Assembly (NCBI RefSeq): GCF_950023065.1
Contig: NC_088679.1
Span: forward strand, 1,922,001 to 1,986,000
Length of the DNA: 64,000 bases
Source: Planococcus citri
Taxonomy: Eukaryota > Arthropoda > Insecta > Hemiptera > Pseudococcidae
Direction of reading: 5' to 3'
A model generated the notes under the pieces. It had not been told where the DNA came from. It ran no database searches and saw only the letters and a list, made by a program, of their open reading frames with translations. Position 1 is the stretch's first letter. Every line of letters begins with the position of its first letter. Position numbers and translations under genes: made by a program. This document shows, piece after piece, positions 25,501-40,500 of the stretch.

Positions 25501-28500
25501 CAAAAAAAATAATATCCGTCAAAATTGAGAAAAAACTACAAAAATTCACAACCAAAAAAAAAAAACACCAAATCGGGGATTTGAGCAATAAAATCATACA
25601 AGCTTAAGGGAAAATTTAAATGAAAAAACCACAAGAACACGAGGTGATAAAATTCAGCAAAAATTCAAACGAAAAAAAAACATCAAAATTCAAAACAAAA
25701 TTATGGAAAAATTATTTTGGAAAAAAACCACTAGGTACAATTCAAGATGTAAAAATCGATCAAAACAGGAAAAATCCACTAAAAACTAACGAGATATTCA
25801 AAAACCATGAATGAGTAATACTTGTTAAAATCAAGAAAAAATTTAAAAAATTTCAAAAGAAAAACCACCAAAGTTGAAAAAAAATCAAAACGCTGAGAAA
25901 ACAGTAAAAGCATCTGTTTCTTCAAGAATTTTGGTTATAAATTTCGAAAAACTAGGAAAAAGTAACTTTTAGTAACGAAAATTTTCAGAAAGTAACCAAA
26001 AGTTATTATTAGTATAACTTCAGTAATTGGGTTATTTGGAAAGTAACCGAGTACAATCTTTTTTTCGACAGATGTTATCCAGAATAATGCTCGATAAATT
26101 TAAAATTTTTGAACAACTTTTGTTTCGTCATTTCATTCATTTGATTTTTTTCAGCATCATGGGTACAAAAATGATGTCCAAATAAGCAATTACACAACTC
26201 ACTTGGTAACTAATAGGATTTAATTTGATAGGACGACTCCACGTAAGAGTCATACTATGAGTGGTGACTTCTTTAGCTCGTAAATCCAACGGCACATCTT
26301 CAGGTTTCACTTTCACAGCGATTTTCTCCGATAACCGACCCAGTCCCTGCATAAAAAACATCATGAATACCATGAGCAATCCATACAACATTTTCCTGCA
26401 ATTTTTCCAAAAAAAAACTTTCGAGTTCGATCAAAAACTCACCACACTGGTATTGGCAGCGACAGCGACAGCGTATTGAGCATTCTTCTCCAGACTAACA
26501 AGCTCGGCAGATTCCGTCAATCCGATGGATTTCTTTTGCCAAGCGTCTAAATCTTCAACTGCAGTCATCGTATAGAAGAGCTACGCAAACGAAAAAAAAC
26601 GACAAATTATAAATCGATATCAAATTATCAATTCCTAGTGAGCTGAAAGATCAACGATAACTTACCATATATCCGTACAGTTTATGCCTGACCGAAGGTA
26701 TCGGTTCCCACCACACTTCGACACTCTGATCAGAGGTAGCCATTGCTTTCAATCCCATCGGAGCTCGAACCATTTCTTTAGTAGTGGAAAACACTTCTTT
26801 ACCACTCCACGGCCCCGAACCTTGTCTGGTGGCAGCTCTAACCGAATACACGTACTCGGTGCCTTCTTCCAAAGCTGAGAATACCGCCTGGTTGAAAGAG
26901 TGAAAAAAATACTCAATTAATATGCATCAGTTTTCTTATTTTAGTAATTTTAATGATCAAATAACCATCGAGTATTAATTCTTACTCTCTGTTGCGTAGT
27001 GTTTCTATGCGTGATCACAGGCTGGTCGACCTTTTTATGGAATTCTATATCGTATCTGACGATTTTACCGTTACGATGTTCTCGCGTAGGGGTCTCCCAT
27101 TTAATACACACCACATCCGGAGTTTGGAAATAGTGCGAAAGAGCAGTTGGCGGACCCGTTGGGGTGCCTTCTGGTGTTTCCAGGTACGATATCGCTTCTT
27201 GCCCGAAACCGATTTGATTTTGACCGGCTACTCTGAACTCGTATTCGACGCCACGTTCTGTAAAAAGAATTCTCTCGCGTCAAGTACAAAAAACGAGTAT
27301 ATGACATGTTTTTTTTGTCTTACTTGATACAATTTATTATATGTACGTACCCAGATTAGTCAATCGATACTGATTAACGGTTGATTTTAGAATAACGTCG
27401 ATCAGAGTCTGATCTTTGATACCGTATCGTAACTTGTATCCTTTTAATTCACCGTACGTTTGTGTAGGTTTCGTCCATTCTACGTCTAACGTGATATCTG
27501 CGTCTCTGCTATTCATTCTGCAATCACAAAATTTACGAATGTTAACTTTTCTTTGCGAATATTGAAATATCATCATATTGAATTTCGATCAAGATTTTAA
27601 CTTTCTTAAACCTTTTTCAAGACTATTAGCCTCAAAATGGGTTCAGATTTTGCCACAAATCCAAATATTTTGACCAATTACATTTTCAGAAATTTGAAAA
27701 AGTGAGATGCAGCTTATCAAAATGACTTAATAGTTCTTCAGAAATTCAAAAATATTAACGAAAATATTTTTTGTGCAATTCCCGAAGATCCCATAGAAAT
27801 TCGAGTGTTGTTTCGAAAATGTTCGTTGAGCTATTCCGAAAAATTCCAAATCCAAAGTAGAGTCGAGAATTTCAGCATTTTTTAATCGAGTCATGATTTA
27901 AAGCATTTTTGAAAAAGTGCCATATATATATATGTACCGAAATTTGGTTTGGAAACTCGATAAAAAAAACCAGGAATTTTGATCAACATTTTCTTGAGCA
28001 TTTTTGAAAAATTGCAGCTTAAAATTTGGTTGATTTGAAAAAATTCATCAAAATTTCACTCAATTTCGGGTTCAAAGTAGTTTCGATGGATATTTTTGAT
28101 TTTCTGTCAAAACTCGATTAGTAGCATGTCAGTTTTTTCAAAAATTCCAAAAATTATGACCTAATTTGGTACTTAAAATCCCTCAAAATTGCTTAAAAAA
28201 CGTTAGATAAGTTATTTTATGATATTTCTTCAAATCCCTCCCAAAACTTGACCCAATTTTGGCCTTTACTTCAAAAATGGTCCAAAAAATTTTGACAGAA
28301 ACTTTCGCTTTCGTGACAAAATTTCAACAAATGGCGACTTTTTTTTTCAAATTACAAAAATCCTAACTTGTTTTTCATTAGGGCTGAAAAATCCTCAAAA
28401 TCGCGAGAAAAAATACATTTGTTAAAATGGGAATGCCACTTTCTCAGATTCACAAAAATCTTGATCCAATTTCAGGCTCAAAAATTCTTCAAAATTCTTC

Positions 28501-31500
28501 AGAAAACATTTTCGTCGAGATATTTGAATTTTTTATTTCGACTCATTTTGATAAATCCCTAATTACTTTTTCACATTTTCAACATTTTTGACCTAATTAA
28601 AATCTCAAAACTCTTCAAAATCGCTCAGAAAATATCATCATTTTTTTCCTTCAAAATTTCCATATTTTATTTTACCTAAAAGAAGAAGAAAAGTCTTCAA
28701 GAATCTTGGCTGCATTCTGAGATCAAAAATTCTTCAAAATTGCTCAGAAAACATTTTTGTAGAGATATTTGGATTTTTTGAACTATTTCGACTTCTTTTA
28801 GTAAATCCCTAGTACTTTTTCACATTTTCAATATTTTTGACCCAATTAAAATCTCAAAACCCTTCAAAATCGCTCAGAAAATATCATTTTTTTTCTTCAA
28901 AATTTCCATTTATTTTACCTAAAAGAAGAAGAAAAGTCCTCAAGAATCTTTGGCTGTATTCTGAGCTCAAAAATTCTTCAAAATTACTCAGAAAACATTT
29001 TTGTAGAGATATTTGAATTATTTTTTGAACAATGTCAACACATTTTAATAAGTCCAATGATACTTTTTCAAAATGTTGACCCATGAAAATTCTTTAAAAT
29101 CGCTCAAAAAATATTTTCTTGGAAATACGTATTTTCATTTTGTTTCAAAATTTTCATTGGACCATTTTCTTGAAATATTTGAATTTTTGCAAAATATTCA
29201 TTCATTTCATCTAATACTCATAAGTAAAATATTATTAAAAATCTTGACCTAATTTTGAGCAGAAAATTCTCCAATATTTTTCATAAAGTAAGCATTTTTG
29301 TTCAAAGTTTTCAATTTTTGGCAAAATTTCAACTAATTTTCACAGGTTTTGTGACTTGATTTTTTTTCAAATTCCCAAAAATTTTCACTCAATTTTGAGC
29401 TCAAAACTCTTCAAAAGTGCTCTGAAAAAGTGTTTAAAAATGTTTCATTTTCAACCAAAATTTCAAGTTATTTCATAATTTTTCAGAAATTCTGAAAATC
29501 TTGACCCAACTTTGAGCTCAAAAATCTTCTTTGCTCAAAAAAAAAATATATTCTCATCAAATTATTAGAATCCTTTCCACAATTTCAACCCATTTTAGTA
29601 AGTCTAATGACACTTTTTCAGATTCCAAAAAATTCTTGACTCAATTTTGCGTTCAAATTGGTCAAAATCCCTCAAATAACGTTTCAGTCAAAACATTTGA
29701 ATTTTTCGCAAAATTTTAACCCATCTTGGAAGATTGTATGGCATGTATGACACTTTTTCAAAATATTCGAAAATCATGCTTCCTAGTTTAGGCTCAAAAA
29801 TGTTCAAAAGTGCCAAAAAAATTTTTGATAGAAAATTTTGAATTAGGTACATACTACCAAATTTTAACCCATTTTGATAAAGTATCATGATCATTTTAAC
29901 TGGAATTTCGACAATGTTGACCTAATTTATCGCTCAAAATTCTTCAAAATTGCTCTAAAAAAACATTTTTGTCAAATTTTGAATTTCCTCATATTTTAAA
30001 CCCATTTATTCAGAAGCTAACGACGAATTTTTTGTGCCCCGATCCCCGAATACCAGCTAACCGAACACATTTCACCAGTCGTACAAAAAAGGCCAATATT
30101 CTTTCATTAAGCGAGAACTATGACCCCAATTAATACTCTTTACAATATCACACGTACTTCAAATTAATCGTAGGTCGGATCGGCACACCACCCGGAGTCC
30201 TCACCGAAACCAGCGGGCTCCTGGCACCATCTCCTTTACGGGTCAACGCCGCAACTTGAATCAAATAAAACGTATCCGGCTGCAGATCAGTCACATTGTA
30301 CTCGAGCGAATTTTGCACCACTACCCTCATCGGTTCGTTCAACAAACTCGTACCCTGCGAAAATACACGAAACAATATTTAAAAATTCAAAATTCCAAAA
30401 CGCATCCTAAAATTATGCTGATAAACTACCTCGTGTTTAGTCTCCTGCACGTGAATATGATACTGCCGGATGATGCCATTACGTTCGTTCTCAGCTGGCG
30501 GCTTCCACTCCACGAAAATGGTCGTCGAATTAACCGGCGCCGCTTTCACGTCCGTCGGAGGACCAGGAACTAAAATCCAAATAAATATATTAAAAATCTC
30601 GCTTCCGCAAAAACTCGCAGCACGACATAACAAAATGCAAATCATTAGGAAAAGAAAAATTCCAAAAAAGAAAAACCATCAACAATCGGCTTACATAATA
30701 TCTACTATACTTAGAATTTACATACCGAATAGTATCGAAGAAAGTGAGCAAACTTAAACAATACATCGCGATATTGCCATCGCAGGCAACAACCAACAAC
30801 GTTCAATAGTGTTTTACCAAATTTCGCGCTAAATTTCAAAGCCAAATACTCTAAGAACTACATTGAAATAATAAATAAATGTACTAAAATTACTCACATC
30901 CGTGTTACAGGTGCCTGGTTTCAATTCATTACCATAATCCACCCTCCCTCCCATCCCCTTAAACTACCTACAACCACCCGTCCAACGAAAAAAAAACCAG
31001 CTTATCAACAAACACCCGTTCGTTACCCATTCGAATCAAAAACTACTATAAATTGTTACGTCAAAAATGAACCAAAAAAAAAAAATCATCAAAAATATCA
31101 ATCTATGAAAAAAAGAAAAAAAAACGTAAAAAAGACGCACTACTTACATTAAAAAAAAAAAAAAATTATCAAAAATCAAAAAAATTGAAAGAATTAATTC
31201 ACTCTTTACAATATACCATTGATATACTCACATGCAGCTGCGTAGAGAGCCGAACCGGACATTAATATTCGCGTGTAACGCGAGTCGGATAATACAAAAA
31301 AAAATCAAAAACAAAAATTTTTTAATTTCAATATTCAAAACACAAAAATATATGGGGGTAAAAAAAATTGATCGGGTCAAAAAAAAAATCGTTTCGAAAA
31401 AATCTGTCTCAAATGAGCACAAAAAAAATCTTTGATTGGGTAAAAAAAAATTAGAGTGGGTCAAAAAATCTGTCTCTAACGAGCACAAAAAAATTATTCG

Positions 31501-34500
31501 AGAGTTAGTTGATAAAAAAAAATTGATCAGGTCAAAACCATGTCTCTAAAGAGCCCAAAAAAATTATTCATTGGTTAAATATGCTGGGAAAAAAATTGAG
31601 CAGGTCAAAAAAAATCTGTCTCTAATGAGCAAAAAAAAATCATTAATCGTCAAAAAAAATATTCAAAAAAAAAACTATTTCGTTAGAAAAACATGATCTC
31701 CGTAAGTAGATGTGCGTGTTGTTGAAAAAAAACACTCCTTCGAGTGTGCAAAAATTAAATGTAAATCACCAACTTTCAAAAATAAAAATTATCGTGTTGG
31801 AAAAAAACTTGATTAAAAGTTGCTTAAACCGCAACAATACTTTGAAAACTTCATCACGCGCAGAATATAGGTTTAAAACACAACTAATGCAAAAATATCA
31901 AAAATACTTATTCGGTGAAGATTAAAAAGTAATTTCAACACCTGTCAAAAGATTAATTTAAGGACAGATTATAAGAAGAATAGAATACCTTATATAAGTA
32001 CACCTGAAAATGATTCGAAAAACACCAACGCAAAATTCTCTCATTTCTCTCAATAATAATTTCAACCTCCGCACAATTTTCATCACAAAACTCGATAGAA
32101 GACATGTGTTCTACTGTTCTTTAAAAAAAAAAACTCGTTGGAAATGGACGGTAGTAGAAGATAAAACAAGGAATCGAGCCATAGAAATAGGCAGGTAAGT
32201 ATTGACTCGGATTTATTAATATCGTTTTGTAAAAAAAAAAAAATAACTCACCGAATGTTTGGTGGCTTGACAAAAATAATTTTAATTTCGACAATTTCAT
32301 TAATACCACCAAAAAGAATAGGTTTTTATGTCTTCAATGAAAAAAAAAAAATCAAATCCAGGTCATCGATTTTCGTCAAATTTACAGTAATTTTTTTGCA
32401 CGCACGAAAGGACTTCAATGATCAGGTTCCGCTTGTTCATTTCGTCGTTCATTGTCTTTCGATACGTTTACCGTACTTAATTGGGGTATAAGGACAAACC
32501 CTTCGCGTTTAGGTATATTTTTTCTCCACTAGCAATTAAAATAAATAAAAAGAATGGCTTCGCCAGAAATACGTAAATTCCAACTTGAAATATCATCAAA
32601 GTTCACGAAAAAATATTTGGAATACGTTCGGCATGGCTTAATTATAGATAGAATGGGGGGGGGGAGGAGGAGGGATGTTCGATCAAATTTTTATTTCATA
32701 TCTCAAGGTGACAAGTCTTCCCGAGAAGTGATTTTTCCTGGCCTTTTATGGATCAAGTTCACGACCTTGAGACTAGAGAGGGCTTTGTTCATTTCAACCC
32801 CCCCCCATGTTGATTTATATACGGGGAGGGGGGCAAAAATTAAAACCTCTCCAGAAAATCAGAAAAATAAAGTCCAAATTCGATGAGAATTTCCTTTGAA
32901 TTTTCTGATCACTTCAGAGCAAATGACCCCCTTCTCAAGAAAACATCTTTACCGGTTCCTCAAGTTTATGCTGATCTCTCTCTAAAGGTACAAAAAATTC
33001 AAAAAAAAAAAAAAAAAAAAAACCGAAATATGGAATATTTAATTGAAATTTTTTGAGACGCTTTATTCTGCGTCAAAATTGCCTTGAATAGTCATTTTTG
33101 GGGGAAAAAAACCTTCTTCAATTCAGACCCCTTAAATAAACTAGGTAATAAAAATACGAGAGAAATTTATAAGAATTTAAGGGACAGAAAAGGCTTTTGA
33201 AAAAATAATTTAGAAAAATGTTGAAGCAAAATGAGACACATGAGGGGGGGGGCTCCGATGCCACTTTTCCGGACCGGAGAAAGAAAAAAAAGATATTAGG
33301 TATCTTTTTTATAAAATCCAACAACTTGTAAGGGGAATGGAAACAATAAGAACATATTATACGGTGGAAAGAAAGGGAGGGAAGAGGTGAGGGGAGAGGT
33401 AAAATGCTCTAAAAATCTTCAAAATGAGCATATAGGAGATATTTCAATAATTTTTGGACGTTTAGTAACCACTACAATCATTTTTTGCACTCAAACACTC
33501 AAAAATTCATAAAAGCCTTGGTGTTGCTCGAATCACACGATGGGCACGCCAAAGCAGCGTGTCATGAACATGGAAAAAAATCTTGTAAAAGACATCTCGC
33601 CAGGGTAGCTCTTATTTTAATTTTTTTTTTTTTTTTTTTTGAGATCCCATGTATCCGTAAGTGGTTTGATTCGATGAAAAAGTTGTAACGGGAGGACCTC
33701 CTTCAAGTCTTCCTCTCCCCAAAATGAAATCAAAATAATGAAAAAATTGAATTTATCCAAAAACTTCCTCGTTCTGCGCCAGAATTATTCTGAATAATAT
33801 ATTTTCTCCAAGAAAAAAAGCTTCTCGCGGTCCCTAAAATTAATTTAATCTCTTTGTATAAAGTATGACACAAAAGTATAGTGCCCGGTGGCTTTTATTT
33901 CTGAGGGGAGAGAACTGGAGAGATGAATGAAGCGGCGTTGAGTAGGGAAAAATAAGAGCTTTCAAAAGCGACCTTGAAAATTTTCGGCCAATGTACAGGG
34001 TGTCCACAAATTGAAAAACCGGTTTGGTCAAAAAATTCAAACTGGTTTTTATTGGCGAAATGTATTCTACACCCTAAGGCGACAAAAACGTGATGTAAAT
34101 TTTTTGAAACCGGTTCATTAATTTGCAACCAGTTAACAACAAAATACCCAAAAATTGTATATATAGAGAAAAAAGCTTAAAACAAAAGTTGTAGAGCGTG
34201 AAAAATTACCCACTTCTGTCTAATCACATTTTGAAACCGGTTCATTGGTTCATATTTGGCAACCAGTTTTTGACAATCACTCAAAAGTTGGAAATAGAGA
34301 AAAAAGCTTGAATCAAAAGTTCTAGAGCGTGAAAAAGTGAACCATTTTCACTGATCGGATTTTGAAACCAGTTCATTTATTTGCAACCAGTTACCAAAAA
34401 TCACCTAAAAATTCGAGATCGAGAAAAAAGTTTGAAACAAAATTTGTGGTGCATGAAAGATTTCACAATTCTGTTCAATCACATTTTGAAACCGGTTCAT

Positions 34501-37500
34501 TGGTTGGTATTTAGCAACCAGTTTTTGACAATCACCTAAAAGTTGGAGATAGAGAAAAAAGCTTGAAACAAAAGTTGAGAGCGTGAAAAATTGAACCAGT
34601 TTTGCTAATCGGATTTTAAAAATGGCTAATCAACTTGCAACCAGGTAACTTTTGATGGCTTGCTGCGATTTGATGAACCGGTTTCAAAATCTGATCAGCA
34701 AAAAATGGTTCAATTTTTCACACTCTACAACTTTTTTCTCTATTTTTCCAATTTTTTGGTGATTGCCTAAAAGATTGCCAAAAACTGGTTGCAAAATGCA
34801 AACCAATGAACCGGTTTCAAAATGTGATTGAACAGAATTGAGTCATTATTCGTGCCCCACAACTTTGTTCAAACTTTTTTCACTATCTACAATTTTTGGG
34901 TTGTTTTTGATAACTGGCTGCGAATTAATGAACCGGTTTCAAAATCCAATCAGCGGAAATGGTTCAATTTTTCATGCTCCACAACTTTTGTTTCAAGCTT
35001 TCTTCTCTATCATCAACTTTTTACGTTCTATGTGTATAGCTTGTTTCAAGCTTTTTTCTCTATCTACAGTTTTTGGGTAATTTTTGTTAATTGGTTGCAA
35101 ATTAATGAACCGGTTTCAAAAAATTCATATCACGTTTTTGTCGCCTTGGTGTGTAGAATACATTGCGCCGATAAAAACCAGTTTGAATTTTTCGACCAAA
35201 CCGGTTTTTCAATTAATTGTAGACACCTTGTACATGGGTCGGAAATTTTCAAGGTCGCTTTTGAAAGCCCTTATTTTTCCTTACTCTACGCCGCTTCATT
35301 CATCTCTGTAGCTCTTTCGTTTCAGAAATAAACGCCACCGGGCACTAATTTTGTGTCATACTGTATAGAGCCCCTGAAATTGGACAGAAAAATGAAATAC
35401 ATCAAAGTCGGTCATTTTTTTTTGAAAACTTCTCATTTCCGAGCCCGAATTTTTCCAAATGACTCCCCCCCCCCTCTTCCATAAACATCTTCCTCGGTCC
35501 CTCAACAATGTTGGCCCATTTTTTAAAAAGTGCCCTAAAATTGACAACATTTTAAAAATCAAGTTTGTAAAATATTTTTTGAAAATTCTTCATCTTCCAT
35601 CAAAATTCTCATAATACCTATAACCTTGTACTCCAGAAAAAAAAACTGCCTCGGCCTCCGCGGCGATGTTGATCTGTTTATACAGACCCTCCCAAATTCG
35701 GAAAATTTTTTAAAAATCAAATGAGGGGCTTCATGGAACAGGGGCCTTGATCAATTTTTTTTTTCACTGATTTTTACAACTTCAAACAGACGTAACAATT
35801 TTTTCTATGAGCAAACATTTTCTAATTCGTTTTTTTTTTTTTTCATGGAAAAACACTTCTGGGCCATTCCACGTCAATTGGACCAAGAAGTGGCAGTGGG
35901 GGGGGGGTTCGACGATTTTTTTGAAATTTTTCCTGTGGAGAGACCTTCCGAAGGGATGACCAAGGGCGTAAATCGCAGCCGTCTAGCCCATTTTTAAAGG
36001 CAGCCAGAGGGTGTCAAAGTTTTCAGTGAACCTAAAATATCATCCATTTCAGCAGTGGATTACTCGATAACCGCGATACCTACCAAAATGGAACTTTTTC
36101 CCATAGTTAGGGAGTTCGAAAGGCTTTTTGGTGATATCATAAAAATCAGTGTTGCCACTTTTTTTCGTACAAAAAATTAGCTCGAAAAGTTTCAAAACGT
36201 AGTTTTCATATCGTTCCGACCCTCAAAAATTCTTAAAAAAATATACGTATTATGGACAACTTTTCATGCTGAACAACATATTAAAAAATTGGGATGTTAA
36301 CATGTTGCGGAGTCAATTTAAATAAATTTTAAGTTTGCGAAAAAATGCGATTTTTTGATTTAAAACATGAAAAAAAGTTTTGATTGGTGAAATTGACCCA
36401 TTTGACCCCTATTTTTACGTATCTGTTGAAAAAGTTGAAAAACGCATTTCAATCGATGAAATGAACTCCTCACAAAAAAAAAATCAAAATTCGAAAAGAT
36501 TTAAAAAATGAACAAATTTTTATTTTTTTGTTGTGAGTGTAATTTTTATCAACTTTTTCATGAAATACGTCAGAAAGAGGTCAAAATAAGACAACTGAAT
36601 AAATTTGAACTTTTTTTGATGTCTGAAATCGAAAATTGAATTTTTTCGAATTTTGATTTTTTTGTGAGGAGTTTATTTCATCGAGTGAAAGGGGTTTTTC
36701 AACTTTTTCAACAGATATCTTCTCCACAGGAAAAATTTCAAAAAAATCGCCGAACCCCCCTACCACTTCTTGGGCTAATTGACGTGGAATGACCCTTCAA
36801 TATCACTGAATATCGTCGAATTATTTTTAAAAAATGTTAAATACCTACATTCAGAATTGTAGAACTCAAAAAAAAAAAAAAAAAAATTAACTAAGGCCTT
36901 TTTTCCATGGAACCCCACAAATGATCAAAGTCGATAAAATTGCGAGTAAACTGGATTATCCAAGGGGGAGGGGGTTCGGGCAGGACTTTATTACAAGTTG
37001 GAGAGGTCTAATTTTCAGAGATGTTTCCTCGTAAAAACTAGCAACGGGGGGGGGGGGGGTGAGCAACAACATCGCAAATTAATTCACAAAAAAGTAGACC
37101 CATAAATACCAAGAGCTACCCTGACATCTCTTCTCGTTATCAGCAAATGAATTTTCCCTAACTTGAGGGCTTCTTTTTCCTCTCTCACCCGATTACGAGT
37201 AATTTCTTACAAAATCTTCTCACTCAAAATCGAAATCGTACCACGAACCCAATAAAATACAATCATAAAAGAGTATCAAGAAGAGATTTCGCGCCTGAAA
37301 CGCGATAGGTAGTGATAATACGATTTTTTAAAGAAAAACAAACATCTAGCGTACCATCTTCGTGGGTTTTTACGAGTAACGGATTGGAGGTGGGCCCGTC
37401 TCCGACGGCCGTACCCGCCAAAATCCATAGCCTGTACTCGGTCCATCGTTTCAATTCGTCCAACCGAACGAAAGTGTCATTCGTTACGGTTATGACATCG

Positions 37501-40500
37501 GCTTCCGAATCGTTGCGGGTGGCTTCCACCTTAAATACCTTGTAATAGGTTATCTGTCCGTTCGTCCTGTTAGGAGGAGGTGGTTCCCATCGCAAATATA
37601 TCGAAGTCGGACCCACCGCTTCGCCGGTTACATTTTGCGGTGGAGCTCCGGGTACTAAAATCGCGTATGGAAAACAAAACGAAAAAAAAATCACAGTGCA
37701 AAAAAACCAACTCAAAACAAAATTAATCTATAAGAGGTAAGTACATAACAAATAAAAAAACAAAATAATAACGCAGCTGTGCGTTGGGCGGGGGAAAAAT
37801 ACGCGTTATTTACTTACAAATTCGCGTCTCATTGATTAGTCCAGTGGCAATTGGAATGATGAACAAAAAGATCTCAGGGGAAGAATTTTTCAAAAACGGA
37901 AGGCATTGGCCAAACCTTCTTATGAGGACTCCAGGGGGAAGTTCAGAGAAGTCAGCTCCCCATTTTTCAGAAATTTAGTTACCTGACTGTTCTCGATGGG
38001 TCATTGCCATTGCTCAAGATCCGAAGAAGTGGAGAAGTACCTCAAAAAAATTCCTGGCTTTGCAGTTTTCATCATGAAAAATTTTCTACTCAAAAATTGC
38101 CACTTGCCACTAGACTATTCATATTAATGGGGAGTAAGAGCAAAATAAAAATAAAAACATAACATAACGTGTGAGTGTAAAATCGTCAATATTATACGGT
38201 GCAAGGTGCAATCTCGCTAAAATCACTTCGAGTAAAAAAATTTCACAAATGTACTTACGAGTTTTGAAAAACCGCGGCAACGATATATATGTACTAAGTA
38301 TTTTCAAATTATTAGTGTAAGCTTTCATTAAGAACTCTTTTTTTTTAACCCCCCCTACTCGCCTCAATATCTTCCCCTATACGTACGCGTTCATACTTCA
38401 TACATCCCTAAATCGTGTCGTGCGATTTTAATTAAGACAACCTGCCATTCTTTCAAACAGCCCAGTAAAAAAAAACCACACACAAGAACCGAAGAGGAAG
38501 AGGCAAACCCCACCTTCTCGTAATCCTTCGAGTTAAAATTCGCCCATATACATTTCGCTGATTAAAAGAAGCGAAAATATACCGTTGCCGCGCGTCCAGC
38601 ACAATTCGCGCGAGATTTGCTTCTATACGAGTATTTAAAAAAAATCCAACTACGCGGTGTGCTTCGTGAATAATAAAATTGAAACATTACTTAACGGTGT
38701 AACAAAATAAGTGAGCGATGGTGCTATTCTGCTAACTATACGTGTAGTAGTGAGTGACGGTGAAGTAGAAGAAGAAGGAAAAAAAAAACAACGTGAAAGA
38801 AATACGGTTAAAAATACCTTTTCTCCTACCTTTCCACCGATGACGATTACTTTTTTATTTTCCGTATACTAACGGTTTTAATTATGCACAAACAACATCG
38901 AATCTTCCATCGCCCCAGCCCCAGCATCCGCATCTCTCTGTCTCTTTTATTCGCGATAAACGATTCGCCCGTCTTGCTTTTGCTTCGATATAATCGTACA
39001 CTTATAGCTCTGCTCTATCTACCTAGCAGTACCTCTACCTATTATATTCCGTTGTACGTTACGAGAATTTTATCTAACAATAGAGTACCTTACCTACCCA
39101 AGTTGAAGTACACGCGTGTAAATTAGCTCGCCAACACGCTGGAATTTTAAGCAGTAAACTTATACACCATCAAATGTCATTCCACTAATGTTATGCAGTT
39201 CATTAAATATACAACGAAAGATGAAATTTAATTAATCTTTTCTTCGTCTTTTTTTATGCGTTACACAATTTTGAGAAGCTTTTCATTTTTTTTTTTTTTA
39301 GTTGCAGAAGTTGGGAAAGTTATGGGTGGAATCCAAAAAATTGTTATATAATTTGAGCTCGAGGGTAGTGTCTTTGAAAACCTGACAGACAACTCGATAT
39401 TCATATCATTTATAATTTTTTGGTGTTTGGGCCACCTTTAGAACGTTTTCTAGAGAGCGAATGTAATTGGATCGAAAATACGAGTATTTGTACTCAGCAG
39501 TTTGATGCTATCTCATTTTTCATTTTTTTTTTTAAATTGCTGCGTTTTTCGATTTTTGGTGAATTTTTAAAAATCGAATTTAGGCCAAAAATGAGGGAAA
39601 AAATCAAAATTTTACCAAATTGACCAAGAAAGCTGAAATTTGGGGTATACCCTATTTTCGACGTGCCAAATCGATTGAAAACAGTTTCAACCCGTTTTGA
39701 GCAGTTCTGGAGCCTCCAGAAGATTTTTTGTAAAGCTGAAATTAAAACCAATTTCAATACGCTACGAAGTACTGCAGGTAAATTTCAAGTCGGTTTGGAG
39801 CCTGCAGCGACTTTTTGAAAATTCCTGAAGCCTCCTGCAGATTTTTGAAACTTGAAATTCCCGCAACATTAATTTATCAAATGGAGTTGGCAAGCTGAAA
39901 TTTACTTTGCAGACTACATACATGGTGGTTTCAAATGGTTTTGAAGATTCCAGCTACTTTATGGAAATTTTAATTTTCCTAAAAACACCATACAACCTTT
40001 CAAAAAGTCGCTGGAGGCTCCAAAACGACTTGAAATCCACCAGCAGCCAACTTCGTAGCGTATTAAAATTAGTTTTGCAGAATGAATTTCGACTCTCCAT
40101 CTCAATTTGATGAAATTTTGGAGAAATTTCAAGTTTCAAAAATCTACTGGAGGCTCCAGTTTCAAAAAAGTCACTGGAGGCTCCAAAATGACTTGAACCC
40201 ACCTGAAGTCGTCTTCAGAGGTTGTTAAAATTGGAATGTAAGTAGAGTAAATTTCAGCTTTTCATCTCCATTCGATGAAATTTTGTGAAAATTTAAAGTT
40301 TCAAAAATCTGTTGGAGGCTTTAGGAATTTTCAAAATGTCGCTGGAGGCTCCGAAACGACTTGAAATTTACCTGCAGTACTTCGTAGCGTATTGAAATTA
40401 GTTTGCGGAATGAATTTTGACTCTCCATCTTAGTTTCATGAAATTATGGGGAAATTTCAAGTTTCAAAAATCTACTGGAGGCTCCAGTAATTTTCAAAAA

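Noticed and set aside
27101..27307. 68-residue minus-strand frame overlapping W10
   Set aside because: Wrong frame: the FN3 sequence and in-frame splicing are in another minus frame of the same bases.
34828..35331. 167-residue plus-strand frame
   Set aside because: It translates the internal modules of the FB2 foldback; the same peptide words occur at 53044-53426 and on the opposite strand at 33895-34128.
37800..37830. Possible microexon with donor gtaagtaa (minus strand)
   Set aside because: The only nearby AG gives 10 bases, which is out of frame between W5 and W6.
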